The notes under the pieces were generated by a model. That model was not told the origin of the DNA, ran no database searches, and saw only the letters and a list, made by a program, of their open reading frames with translations. Source: Myrmaecium sp. VS I D KN 1 (lineage: Eukaryota > Ascomycota > Dothideomycetes > Valsariales > Valsariaceae). From it: a DNA stretch of 64,000 bases. Positions 43,240 through 54,025 of this stretch are shown here, piece by piece (within the stretch, counting starts at the first letter, position 1; every line of letters begins with the position of its first letter). The stretch is taken from positions 124,001-188,000 of the forward strand of contig JADQAV010000024.1 of NCBI GenBank assembly GCA_019775845.1, written 5' to 3'. The position numbers and the translations under genes were made by a program.

Positions 43240-44529
43240 TTAGTCCAGCTCACCATCCGCCTCATCCTGTCCTCCCCCAGGCACCGTCGTCATCGACTTC
43301 CCACCCGGCCGATCCACCAACACCCCATCCTCATCCTCCCCATCCTCCCCATCTTGCAGGCTCGCCGCCTTGCTGCCGCCGGCGGTCGGCGCCGGCGTGC
43401 TCGGCAGAGAATCCGCGGGCACGAGGGTGAAGGTGATGACGAAGAGCGGGGTCCGGCTCGCTTGGTCGCGGAGCACGTATCTGAGGGAGTGCGCGCTGGG
43501 GTGTCAGCGGGATTAGGTGGGTGTTGCGCTGCGCTTTGGGGAAAAAAGAGAGAAAAGACAAAATTAAATAGAAAAGGGAGAGAAAGGGTTTGCCTTACCG
43601 GAGGGGTTGTCCGTCCCAGTATTTGATGATGGGAAGGGTGAGGATGGGGAGACGGAGGGCGAAGTCTGCGTGTACGAATTTGAGTCAGGCGGCTGGCCTT
43701 GCATTTTTCTTTTCTCCGCGAATAGAGGGGTTTTTCTTTTCTTCGGGTAGGGAAGATACCGTTGAAGTCCAGATATCGGTTGAAGAAGTCACACGCGTAC
43801 GTGTGGTCCTTCCGGAACACAAACGCCTTCCGCTTCTCGGCGTCGAGAAAGTGCTTCTGGCGCTGGGCAGACGCATCCGGGATGCCGAGCTCCTGCCGGA
43901 TCTTCTCGCCCGCCTCATCCATAGCGCCCTCCTCGAGGATCAGGGCTTCCTCGCCCCCCTCGCCGACGGCATCGCCCGCATCGTCCGCCTCCGCGTCCGG
44001 TCCGCCGACGGAGAGGACGTTGATGGAGCTAAGCAGCGGGCCATACAAGTACGGCTCGTCGGCCTGGACGTCGCCGTCGAGGCCGGGGTCGATCCAGCCC
44101 TTGACGAAGTTGAAGGCGCGGTCGAAGCCCCAGGGCAGGCGGTCGCGGATGGGGTGGTCGAAGTCGTTGCCGAAGACGAGCTGGTCGCCGGCGAAGTCCT
44201 TCTTGGGTTTCCAGGTGAAGGCGATGCTGTAGAGGTCGGCGGTGTGGGTGGGGGCGGAGAAGTAGGGCGAGGTGGAAGGGGCGTGCTCGGGGAAGCCTGG
44301 GGGGTGTTGGAAATATACATGTCAGTCAGGGGGTGTGGCGATGGGGAAACTGTTCCTGGGCTTTTTTTTTTTGCTGACCGCGGTAGTTTTGGATTCGCAC
44401 GTTGATGTCGGCTTCGATGAGGTCGGAGGAGATGTGGACGGGCTTGGAGGTGTTCACGTGCACTTCATCGTGGGTCTTGAGGTCGTATTGCGGTCCGGCT
44501 GTGACTTTGAGGACGTAATTATGTGCCAT
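43240..44529 (-). CDS. DUF1769-family fungal protein
   Basis: Exons 44529-44379, 44296-43760, 43665-43599 and 43480-43240 give about 331 residues. The sequence starts MAHNYVLKVTAGPQYDLKTH and continues through NYRGFPEHAPSTSPYFSA, FGNDFDHPIRDRLPWGFDRA and a segment beginning FNFVKGWIDPGLDGDVQADE, which are the conserved landmarks of the fungal DUF1769 family as I know it. The third and fourth exons supply LRLPILTLPIIKYWDGQPLR-YVLRD. The tail is acidic and disordered. The function is unknown; no signal peptide or membrane segment is visible. The 67-bp third exon and the GTCAGC donor of intron 1 make this gene easy to mispredict. Confidence 0.85.
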
Positions 44530-45776
44530 TGCGGGAGGAAGACGAGGCTATAGTGGTGATGAGTTCTGCTGGGTGTGGGGTCGGGACAGAGGGTAAAAAT
44601 CAGCGAGGGAGAGGGTGTGAAGTCCTTGTCTACGGTTTCAAAGGATAAAAGATGAAGAATAAAGGAAGGTGAATTATTTTGGTCCAAAAGATGAAAGGCG
44701 AAGATGAGGTCCGGTTGCCTCGCGCGGCATGACGTCTGCAGCGAACCCTGTGGCCCGTGCCCAAGCCTGGTTCCCTTTGGTTGTTCCCTTGTTGCCGTCG
44801 TCCCGTCGTGCTGGGGCCTCAGGCTGCCAGTGGCGGGGCGATGGAACTACCTACGGGGCACCTCCGCATCCGTGCCGTCAAGAGTCCCCGCCCAACCTCC
44901 ATCCTCCTTGACTCCACCTTTTCTAGAGGCCTAACATTGATTCCCATCTCCTCTGTCAGCATGTGAACGCAATGGCTCTATACCTCGATGCCTCCGTCCG
45001 CCATGTCTTCCTTGCCAGCTGGCTGAGCAAGCTATATACTACGGACTCGACGATGACTTCCTCTGTCATGGCTAATATAAGCATAGACAGCACTTCCTAT
45101 AGGCCAAACGCTTAGCAACTGAGTATTCCAGGGACGAAACAACGGCTCGATGCAGGGGAGTGGAACCGACTCAACCGGAACAGTCTTCCCGCATCCTGAA
45201 CGCACTTGGAAAAGCTTCTCCACAGATGATCATCCCCTCTATCAATGGCTCCCGGACCTTCACTTGCACTTTGCCCCTGGCCTCATCGAATTCACCCCAA
45301 CCTGAGTGGCTGTCACCTTTGACAGCGGGGCCATATTCCCAGAAGGACAAGGGCGCAGCCGCTTTCATCGCTCTACCCTTGTCGATATCACGTCTCCATT
45401 AAGAGCATAAATACGGGACAGCAGCTACCAATTCTGCGTGCCATCGTCGCTTCTCATGAATGTTCCCCCTGCTCGCCTTGCCATGTGGAGAATCGTCATG
45501 CCCCGAACCCTGCATACGACCGTTTTATGTCTGAATAATGGCAATATGATCCGAGCGTGTCTACAGATCCCCTGTTCTACTAGCCGTCAATGGATATGCG
45601 GGGTATCCCCTACTCAGCGGGGCGTGTCTCACAGTGCAGGTCAGATATCTTTAGATTTCTGAAATATATAAGCTGCCCTGAGCTGCTGTGTTGCCTGCTG
45701 CTTCCATCTACTATGTGTTGAATCGGCTCTGCTTGCTTTCTCTTGTGTTTCTTGATCTTTCGCTAAACAGCTCGTC
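44530..45776. other. Divergent intergenic region
   Basis: About 1.25 kb between the DUF1769 start and the P450 start, which must hold both promoters. A run of short open frames is present but none has domain or splice support. A TATATAAG lies at 45664-45671, about 105 bp upstream of the P450 ATG. Confidence 0.45.
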
Positions 45777-47683
45777 ATGTCCTTTATCCCGTCAAGTATG
45801 TGGGGCTGCGGATTGTTGGTCTGCACAGCTGCCATCTTATGTCTGCTCAGGATGGGATGTCGGCCTAAGGGGCTACCGCCAGGTCCACCTACTGTGCCGT
45901 TCTTCGGCAACCTTCTCCAGGTAAGCCAAGTATACTGGAAGGCATCCTTTTCCCCGTTATCATTGACGCCTGTTAGATGCCCACAAAGGATGTGCACATC
46001 CAGTTCAGCAAATGGGCCGATCTATACGGACCAGTCTATAGTCTAATCTTAGGTTCGCAGGTCATGATTGTGCTGAATTCGGACACCGCGGTCAAAGACC
46101 TTATCGACAAGAGAAGCAACATATACAGCGACCGTCCAGAGTCGTATGTTGGCGGAAGATTGTGCAGTGGTAATCTGAGGATGCTTTTCATGCCCTACGG
46201 ACCGACCTGGCGGCTCATTCGCAAGCTCAGCCATAACCTCTTGAACGCCACTCTCGTGAAAAGCTATCTTCCGTATCAGTCCTTGGAGAGCAAGGCGATG
46301 CTCATGGATTTCCTTGCTCGTGAGGTCCAAGATCCTCTGGATACTGTCCGGAGGTTCTCGAACTCGGTGACCACTTCTATCGTTTATGGGTGAGAGCTTC
46401 CTTAAGCGGCTCGCATCTGTTGGACACTGCTCACTCCCATAGCTGGCGCAACCCGACATTCCACGACGACCGTTACCAAAGGCTGTTCACCGGATTTGAT
46501 GCCATGGTGCATCTGGTATCTTCACCAGCCGCTGCCTTTATGGATTACTATCCCATCCTCCGTCGTCTGCCTGATTGGGCGTGTTTCGTGAAAAGAGAGG
46601 CAAAAAGATTGCATGCTGTTGAGAAGGATCTTTATGTCGGTCAATGGTTGCAGTGCAAGGAGGAGACGATGCAGGGAACGGCTCGACCAAGCTTCTGCAA
46701 GAATATGGCGCGAGTGCAAGAGAAAGAGGGTCTGAGTGGTATGACGTCTGATTTATGATGGTTCAGGCCTTCTACTGACGCAGTGTCAGACGATTTGGCA
46801 GCGTACCAAGCGGGCACGCTGCTCGAAGCTGGTTCTGGTATTTCAGAACCCGACTTCTCCTTCTTCTGCAAAACGCTAACTTGACCGTGACAGATACAAC
46901 TTCCAGCACCCTCTACGGTTTCATTCAAGCCATGGTCGTGTTTCCAGACGCGCAGAAGAAAGCCCAAGAAGAGATTGACAGGGTCATCGGGCCTGACCGA
47001 CTCCCAACCTGGGACGATGCTCCCAACATGCCATACGTCCGCGCATGCGTCAAAGAGTCCCTCCGATGGATGCCCACGACCATCTTCGCCGGCAACGCCC
47101 ACGCCGTCATCCAGGATGACGAATACATGGGCTACCGCATCCCCAAGGGCGCCGCCGTGCTGATCAACGTCTGGGGTACCACATCCCCCTTCCCCCCTGC
47201 CGAAAGGCAATGACACACACCAACTAACCACAAACAACCCTCCTCGCAGCAATCAACATGAACCCCCACCGCCACCCCTCCCCGCGCACCTTCGACCCCT
47301 CCCGATACCTCACCGACCCCCTCAGCGCCGCCGACGCCGCCGCCGCCCCGGACGTCGCCCGCCGCGACCACTTCACCTTCGGCGCCGGCCGGCGCGTCTG
47401 CCAGGGCATGCACGTCGCCGAGCGCAGCCTCTTCCTCGCCGTCGCCCACCTCCTCTGGGCGTTTGCCGTCCGGCCTGTCACGGACGGCGTGCTGCCCGAC
47501 ACGGAACGCTTGGTGCCGGCGTTTGTGACGATGCCGGAGCGGTTTGAGGCGCGGTTTGTGGTGAGGGATGCGGGGAGGGCGGAGAAGGTGAGGGGCTGGT
47601 GGAGGGAGGTGGCTGAGGGTTGTTTGGATGGGAGGGGGCAGTGGAAGGCTGGGGTTGCGGTTGGGGAGGGGGAGGGGGTTTGA
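45777..47683 (+). CDS. Cytochrome P450 monooxygenase
   Basis: Exons 45777-45920, 45977-46389, 46443-46738, 46790-46837, 46894-47175 and 47250-47683 give about 538 residues. The N terminus has a membrane anchor (MSFIPSSMWGCGLLVCTAAI) and the proline hinge GLPPGPPTVPFFGN, typical of microsomal P450s. The oxygen-binding I helix is AGS-DTTSST, split by an intron. The K-helix ExxR is KESLRW. The haem loop FTFGAGRRVCQGMHVAER carries the axial Cys. It resembles the fungal group that includes O-methylsterigmatocystin oxidoreductase-like enzymes, but the substrate cannot be told. No other biosynthetic gene lies beside it. The region after exon 3 is splice-dense, so exon 4 (48 bp) is the least certain. 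Confidence 0.88.
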
Positions 47684-48051
47684 TGTCGCTTGTGTTTGGT
47701 GGGCGCGGTGTGTGCTGCTGCGAATTTTCGATGGATGATATCGCGGTGCGGTTGCGCATGAAAAAAGCCATCATTATACCTGCGGGTCGAAAGGTCGATG
47801 AGTATGTTCTTCTGCTCCTCTTTTTTTTTCGTTTTTTTTTCGTTTTTCTATACTTTCTTTCCCCCATTTCGGGGCAAGTGAAAAAACAGAGCGTGTTGGA
47901 GAAGAAAGACAAAGATTGAAAAATTAATCAAAAAAGGAGGTATATCCGCCACATATCCTCCATATACTCGTCTGCTCTCTCCTTCTCCCTTCGTGCGCTC
48001 TGCCTCTTCCTTCCCCTCCCGCTTTCGCTCCCTCCGTTCACGTCCGCGATC

Positions 48052-48285
48052 TTACAGCCAATACCCCACCGCCCCCGCCCCTCCGCTGGTCGGCTCGTCG
48101 TCCCTCGAGGCGGTGTTGGCGGCGTTTTTGTGTACTACCACTATCACTGCTCTTGCTGATGATGTGGTTGGTTTATGGCTGCGATGGTCGTGAGTGATGC
48201 TGCTGCTGCTTGTGCTTCTGCTCGTAGCGCTCGTGGTGCTTCTGCTGCTGGTGGGGGTTTGAGGGGATGAGTTGGCGGTGGACAT
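48052..48285 (-). CDS. Doubtful small Ser/Thr-rich protein (77 aa)
   Basis: A 77-codon frame opens with ATG in a favourable GCGCCATGTC context. The product is Ser/Thr-rich at the N terminus, has HDHRSHKPTTSSARA and a hydrophobic AVIVVVH patch in the middle, and ends in GYWL. I recognise no family. It may be a real small protein or chance. A TATATATATC lies about 360 bp upstream on this strand. Confidence 0.3.
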   Translation of the reverse strand: MSTANSSPQTPTSSRSTTSATSRSTSSSSITHDHRSHKPTTSSARAVIVVVHKNAANTASRDDEPTSGGAGAVGYWL

Positions 48286-49084
48286 GGCGCTGAAGAGGAG
48301 AGGAGAGTAGCAATGGTTATCGGAGGGCGATTTCGGTAGGAGGGAGGTATGTGTGAGAGGCCTTTAGAGAGACGTGGGTGGCGAGTGCAGTGCCTGAATG
48401 TTCCTGAATTGGGGTTTGGTTCGGTCTATGGAGATGTTTGGGACGGGAGGAATAAGTCTTGATCTGATCTGATCTATTCCCCGCCTGTGACGGAGATGGT
48501 GAAGTCGTGGACCATAGAAGGGGAGGGGGTTCTTCAGATCGGTTCGAAAAGAAGCAAGATGAAGAAAAAGCTCAATGATTTATAAAGTGGACGTGGCAGG
48601 TGGAAGGGTAGGAAGTTCACTAGGCAACAAAAAGAAACATCCATCTTGATATATATATCCCCTTCCCGCCCAGCATCGCTCTAAACTCGTGCCTCCTCCT
48701 CGAGGCCGCCCTTCCACGTAAGGAAGGCAGGTATCCGGCCTCGTCGGTGCCTGGGAAAGGTGTGTATGTATGTAAGCGTGTGTACCTCTGTGTGTGTGTG
48801 GCACAGTTTAAGAGTCACATCCTGAGGTACCATACCTTATTTACCTGCCATGTGCAGTGATGTGTGGGAGTGTTTGTGTAGCCTTGCTAGGCAGGCAGGA
48901 AGGTAGGCAGGCAACAACGGTGGGTACCTAGTAGGTGGTACCTAGGCTGAAGTACATCCTACATACATATCCGCTGCGTATGCATGCGAGGCTTGGTACA
49001 GACGGGACTGAAGAGCAGGCTACAGCCTTAGGAAAGAGGGAGGGCAAAAGCAAAAGTGAATAATGGTAGGATGACACGCACCTT

Positions 49085-49098
49085 CCCCCCCCCCCCCC
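49085..49098 (+). repeat. Poly-C run (14 C)
   Basis: A homopolymer of 14 C in the intergenic region; its exact length may be affected by sequencing. Confidence 0.9.
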
Positions 49099-49596
49099 TT
49101 ACGCGCGAAGCAATAAGAGAGAAATAAGCTACCAATGAGATCATTTGCATACTATGCTATTGGCTGGCTTCGCTCAGCTGGTTGCCTGGATGGTTGGTCA
49201 GTTGCCTGGCGCCTACCACCTCGCCTGACGTCGAACGTAAACAAAGGTGTAGACGACGATTGAGGGAGCTGAGTTGGGGACCAATTGCGGGGCGGAGACC
49301 AGGGGCGCGGGGCGGAGGGCGGAGGGCGCAGGACAGGGCGGAGGGGGCGGAGAGGGCGGAGGGCGGACCAGTAGTGGGGTCTAGGCTGGACATCACCACT
49401 ACCTGCAACGCTATTGGGGGTAAATCAAGTCCGCACCATGATGAGTGTAAAAACTATTATTTTACCCTGCCGAGCAATATAACAGCCTCGCCTCCCTAAA
49501 TCCCTCAGTCCTTCTTCTTTTCGACTTTCAATCCCACCCCAAAAACACCCCACCATTTGCCTATGAATTTATGTTACCACCAACCACCCCCATACC

Positions 49597-51108
49597 TTAC
49601 AACCCTCCCTTAACCCCCAACCGTCCCCCCCACACCGCCAACAAATCCTCCGCCGCATCAACCTCCACCCCACCAGCACCCACAACACTCAACCCCCCAT
49701 CCCCTCCTCCTTTTCCTCCCCGCCGCGGAGCCAAAAACAACAAATCATTATCCTCGCCCGCAAACCGCGAGCCAAAACCATACGGCGACGGAAGAACAGC
49801 GCGGCGGGGGCGTGACCACTGCTGCCGGTAGGAGTAGTACGTCAACCCGGCGACGAGGGCCAGCGCCGTGGAGGAGAGGAGCGGGAGCCAGGCGGCGCGG
49901 GTCCAGCCGAAGGAGGGGTCGGCGTCGTGGGCGGGACGGCGGATGATGGGGGCCGCGAGCGGGAGCCGGGTGTAGAGCGGGTGGAGGAAAGTCCGGATGC
50001 TGTGGCGGGCGGGGGGTTGCCAGCGGAGGGCAGAGGGCGAGGGGAGGAGGTCGGAGTGTAGACGATGCGTGTACTGCTCGAGGCTGGGGTACTTGCGCTT
50101 GAGGGCTTCGGCGAGCCAGGGCTGCGGGACGTCGGCGTGGAGGATGAGGGCGAGGTAGCCGAAGGCGAGGCAGTCGAGGGTTGTTGGTGCGTCCGTCGCG
50201 ATGAGGTAGGGCTTGCGCGCCAGCAGCTCGGTGAGCGGGGCGAAGAGCGCCTCCGCGACCTGCTCCAGCTTGAACCGGCTGGCGTACTCGGGCTTGGCGA
50301 GCCAGCTGCGCACGCCCCGGTTGCGGGCGAAGAGGCTGGGGCGGGCAGGCGCGTCGGTCGGCAGCCCGGCCGCTTGCTTCTGCGCTTCGAAGGTGCCGCT
50401 GGGCGTGTGCCCGGTGTCCAGACCGAGGTCGACGGGTTCGTCGTACGTGTCCAGGTCGAGGCCGGAGATGCCGAGGTGCGCGGTCCGCGCTCGGGCGGCG
50501 TCGCGCCGCGTTGGCGGGATGTGGTAGTTGGCGTGCCAGGGTAGGATTTTTGTGTAGGCAGGACGGGTGGTTGCGGCGTAGTTGGTGTAGGACACGTAGA
50601 GGTATAGGTCCAGGGCTGGAAGCGCATGTGCGTGAAGGAAGGAGGTGAATCTGCGATGGATGTTAATGATGTATTTAGAAAGGCGCAGACCTGATTTCGG
50701 GATGTGTAGTATCCTCTCCTTCCGGTGAAGAGGCGAGAAGAAAAACTCACGCTGTAACATCAGCCTGCTGTGCAGGATCAAGGGAGGAGTCCATGTCGGT
50801 CAAGCCAGCGGAGCGGTCGCGAAGGTGTTTGACAATGGGCTCGAAGCCCGCTATCCAAGCCTCGCCATCGTGGAGAGCCGGGAACCTATCTTGTTGCGCG
50901 GTCAGCGGTCGTTCCGCCCACATCGACGTGGGATCATCGATGATGAGAATTGCGACGCACTGCTCGGAGTGACGGAGACATCATGGTCTTGTACGAGACA
51001 CCAGTCCTCGCTGGGGACTTCGCGGTGAAGGTATGCGATGGCGGCGATGCACTCGGGGTCGATGGAAGGCAGTCCGAAGGCCGGGCCCCAGACGTGAAGC
51101 TCCAACAT
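49597..51108 (-). CDS. SAM37: Mitochondrial outer-membrane SAM complex subunit Sam37 (metaxin-like)
   Basis: Sam37 is a peripheral subunit of the sorting and assembly machinery that inserts beta-barrel proteins into the mitochondrial outer membrane. Exons 51108-50957, 50885-50751 and 50650-49597 give about 446 residues. The N-terminal metaxin/Tom37 GST-like domain begins MLELHVWGPAFGLPSIDPEC and continues over the first splice into FPALHDGEAWIAGFEPIVKH. The second splice gives DVTAFTSFLHAHALPALDLY, then the GST-C-like part (YLIATDAPTTLDCLAFGYLA). A C-terminal membrane helix (LPLLSSTALALVAGLTYYSY) is the expected anchor in fungal forms. The first intron uses donor GTCGCA, chosen because it restores the frame. 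The gene is divergent from the next one by 272 bp. Confidence 0.87.
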
Positions 51109-51380
51109 CTGCCTGCCTGCGCGATGGGCTGAGAGGAATAGGTGTATATGTTCGGAGTCTTGGGTTCGTGAGGAGAGAGTGGGCAGTTGCGCATCGGTCT
51201 AGGTTGGATTGAACAATGCGCGTCGGGTAGATCTGATTTTCCCAGAGCTGCGGAGCGGGCCCGAGCACCTCCGAAGGACCAAGGACCTCCGTCATCTCCG
51301 CCGCCAGCGACGCACCTCAACCACACCTCACGACGCTGTCTGTACGGATATACCAACAGGCTATCTCGCATTCAACAACC

Positions 51381-52403
51381 ATGGCGCCTGTCCGGCGCTA
51401 TCTGCGCATCACCAAATACTCCGTCCTCGAAGTCCGGATCTACATGGAAAACCCATCCCATCAAGACAGCTGGCTGCTCCGCCGCACCGACCCCGCCCTG
51501 CCCCGGATCATTGAAGCCGTGCGACCGCTCGTGCTGCCCAAGCTGCGCGAGGAGAACGAACGAACGGGCAAACGCGGCGGGGGAGCGAAGAGCAAGGCTA
51601 AGGGGATCAAGGATACGGTGGAACGGGGTCAGTTCACGATCGGAGACACGTACGGATGCGAATTGCTAACGACGTCATCGACAGACGACTTCGAGGTGTC
51701 TATCTTTTTGACCGATCTTTCCACCCGCCACACCGTCCTCACGAAACATAAGTCCTTTGAAACCCCGAAGCCCCGGATTGGTAGCAATTCGGGCAAGCTC
51801 ACCGGATGGTTGACGACGGGGACGTCGAACAAACCCCAGGAGATTTCCGACGATGACGAGGGTGAAGGCGTCCGCCTGCGCGAGGAAGACGAAGAACCCA
51901 TCAACCTCGACGATATCCCCGAGCAACCCGCCGAAAATGGAGGCGAAGGGGGCGCCACAGGCGTGGGCATACGGCCCCGCAAACGTCGCCGGCAACCGAG
52001 CGAAGAGGAGGGCCTTTTCGTCGACGATGGGTCGGATGACGATTCCGAATTCGCCTTCCAAACGCAACGTCCCTCCGTCACTAAAGAACAAACCACCATC
52101 TCAATCGACGCCGACGCTGCGGAACCCGCACAGGACGACCCAGCCACCGAGGAGAAGAAGAAGCTCGCCCTGCACACGCGATATGACGGCTTTAGCATCT
52201 ACGGACGCATCTTGTGCTTGGTCGTGAAGCGGCGCGGTGCTGGGGCCGACGGCGGTCGGAGCGCGGCCGCTGCTGCGGGGAAGTCGTCGTCGGAGAAGGC
52301 GGCGCCGGCGGCGTCGGGCCAGCAGATGTTGGAGCAGTGGGTGTCGACGCAGGCGGCGCAGCAAGGGCTGGCCGGCGACGATGATGATGCGGAGGATGGA
52401 TGA
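51381..52403 (+). CDS. Acidic conserved fungal protein, function unknown
   Basis: The frame starts MAPVRRYLRITKYSVLEVRI. I place an intron at 51628-51684 (GTCAGT, CTAAC branch, CAG) that joins KGIKDTVER to DDFEVSIFL and gives about 321 residues; because it is 57 bp long and has no stop, the unspliced form would add 19 residues and stay in frame. The N-terminal 150 residues look globular (LRITKYSVLEVRIYMENP, VSIFLTDLSTRHTVLTKHKS). The rest is acidic, with PINLDDIPE resembling a SUMO-interaction motif, a RPRKRRRQ nuclear signal and QQMLEQWVSTQ near the end, loosely like a PCNA-interaction box. Nuclear location is an inference from these. I cannot name the family. Confidence 0.75.
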   Translation: MAPVRRYLRITKYSVLEVRIYMENPSHQDSWLLRRTDPALPRIIEAVRPLVLPKLREENERTGKRGGGAKSKAKGIKDTVERGQFTIGDTYGCELLTTSSTDDFEVSIFLTDLSTRHTVLTKHKSFETPKPRIGSNSGKLTGWLTTGTSNKPQEISDDDEGEGVRLREEDEEPINLDDIPEQPAENGGEGGATGVGIRPRKRRRQPSEEEGLFVDDGSDDDSEFAFQTQRPSVTKEQTTISIDADAAEPAQDDPATEEKKKLALHTRYDGFSIYGRILCLVVKRRGAGADGGRSAAAAAGKSSSEKAAPAASGQQMLEQWVSTQAAQQGLAGDDDDAEDG

Positions 52404-53100
52404 TCTCGCGTGGTGGAATCTATGGAGACATCCTTTCAGACCAGTGCCTTTTGCGGTTTGTGAAGCGAAGTGGCAGGCATCCAGGGCTACGACGCCTTGC
52501 TTCAAGCAACGGTTTCCTCGGGAAACACACGTCCTCTCCCTACTGCTGGAGGGCGGAAGACTACAAGTGGGATCGAGATGGGGCTGGCTGCTGCCCGCTT
52601 CTTCGGCCTGGACGACATCAACCTCGAGCTGATTATCCAGAAGCTCCAGCTCCGGATATCGCTTGATAGACAGTCCAACGAATTGCACGTTGAGTTCATT
52701 TGGCGCGGCTGTTTGATGACAGACGTATATCTCCCCGCCCAGCAATCCTCAGGTCGCTGTCAGCATATCCTTTTGCACGCGAGGAAGTCCAGCTGTTCCG
52801 GGGAACTGCTCGCAGAAGATCTCCACCCATATGGCGTTCAATCTGTCCGCCTGGTCCGACCAGAAGAAGGCTACATAGTCCGGACGGCTCTGGGGGATTG
52901 CTTGGTCGCCGGCGAGAAGGAAATCGTCACCACCGGGTCCTCGAAAGTCACGGGAGGTTGCCTTTGTATGTACTGCGCGTTTTTATAGTTGGGGAGGGTT
53001 ATAGAACGCCGCGGCAAACCAATCAGGCTTTTCATCACTGCGTAACAAACCCCAATACTACGTAGGCTCGGGGGAAATAAGCCGCTGTTTAAAACAAGGG
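52404..53100 (-). other. Possible gene remnant or unresolved gene
   Basis: Between about 52,755 and 52,970 the minus strand has a protein-like frame (RPDYVAFFWSDQADRLNAIW, then CEQFPGTAGLPRVQKDM) with gene-like codon choice, ending in TGA. A further frame in register follows at 52,745 and below. The plus strand also holds a 172-codon frame at 52,470-52,988. The two cannot both be ordinary genes and neither shows a family I know. This may be a decayed gene, or the 3' end of a gene whose introns I could not place. Confidence 0.25.
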
Positions 53101-54003
53101 TATCTTCGTACCAGTATACTTACTATGAAGACAGATGGACTTACGATATAAATCAGATCTCAAGCGCTTGTTCTATGATTCTACTGACATGATCATAGCA
53201 GCTTTGCTCAAATCAATACGCGGAGCTCTGGCGCTTGGCGCCCGTGGTCCGTTTCTTCTACCACACCACTCCCCCATGCTCCTGCACCACACTACAGTAC
53301 CTACTAAATACCTTAGCGTTCGACCGCTTGCTCATACCTACTCAGGTATCTTAGAAAATCAGTATACTGCCAGTCTATATCCTATATTTCTGGCTAATGA
53401 GAAGGGGGGTTATCCGTATAGTAATCTAGGGGTTGTACGCGTAGTAACATAGGGGCTATACGAACATTGATCTCCTACTTATATCAAAGCGGATCCAAGG
53501 AGGCTGGAAGAACGTCTTTGTCTTCGTCCCATCGATCACTTCTCCCACGCCCTCAACGCATTCCCCTCTATCCATTCGTCAGATAGATATCTTACCTCGC
53601 CTGATCCTCATCCTCTCCCCGACCAACCGCGCAGCCATGCCGCAACCGAGAAGTTCAGACAGCCGGTGGAAACCTACAATACAAACGTTAAACTAAGTTG
53701 GCAGGCCCCGCCCAACCGCTAACGGCTCCCCCACCTCTCTCTAACGGATGACGCATGCAGCGAAGCGATGGCAACCGTTAAAAAAGTCGTTGCTGTGACT
53801 ACTCACGGTACGACTCGAGGTGAGGATGACGCGCCATCTTTTTCTTGCTTTTTTTTTCGCGCAAGGCTGGGAGCGCGGATTTCTTGGATCCGGGTTAACA
53901 TCCTCCTATCTGGTGATCGACCAGTTATCCGGGTCCTCCGGCAGCGCTGAGCGGTGACGATATTTTCTGCGAGGTAGGTACATGCAGCATCGTACCTGAG
54001 GTA

Positions 54004-54025
54004 GGTACGGTACGGTACGGTACGG
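54004..54025 (+). repeat. (GGTAC)4 microsatellite
   Basis: About four perfect copies of a 5-bp unit. Related GGTAC/TACCT words are scattered from 53.9 to 54.6 kb. Confidence 0.85.

Larger units (their letters stand above)
47684..49596. other. Intergenic, mostly empty
   Basis: About 1.9 kb between the P450 and SAM37 stops. It contains T-rich tracts near 47,820-47,850, a doubtful small frame at 48,052-48,285, GGTACC-type words near 48,900-48,950, a C14 run and a GGGCGGAGGGCGGAGG-type imperfect repeat near 49,300-49,370. Confidence 0.5.

Noticed and set aside
45777-47683. Secondary-metabolite gene cluster around the P450
   Set aside because: The neighbours are a DUF1769 protein and Sam37. No polyketide or peptide synthase, transporter or pathway regulator is nearby.
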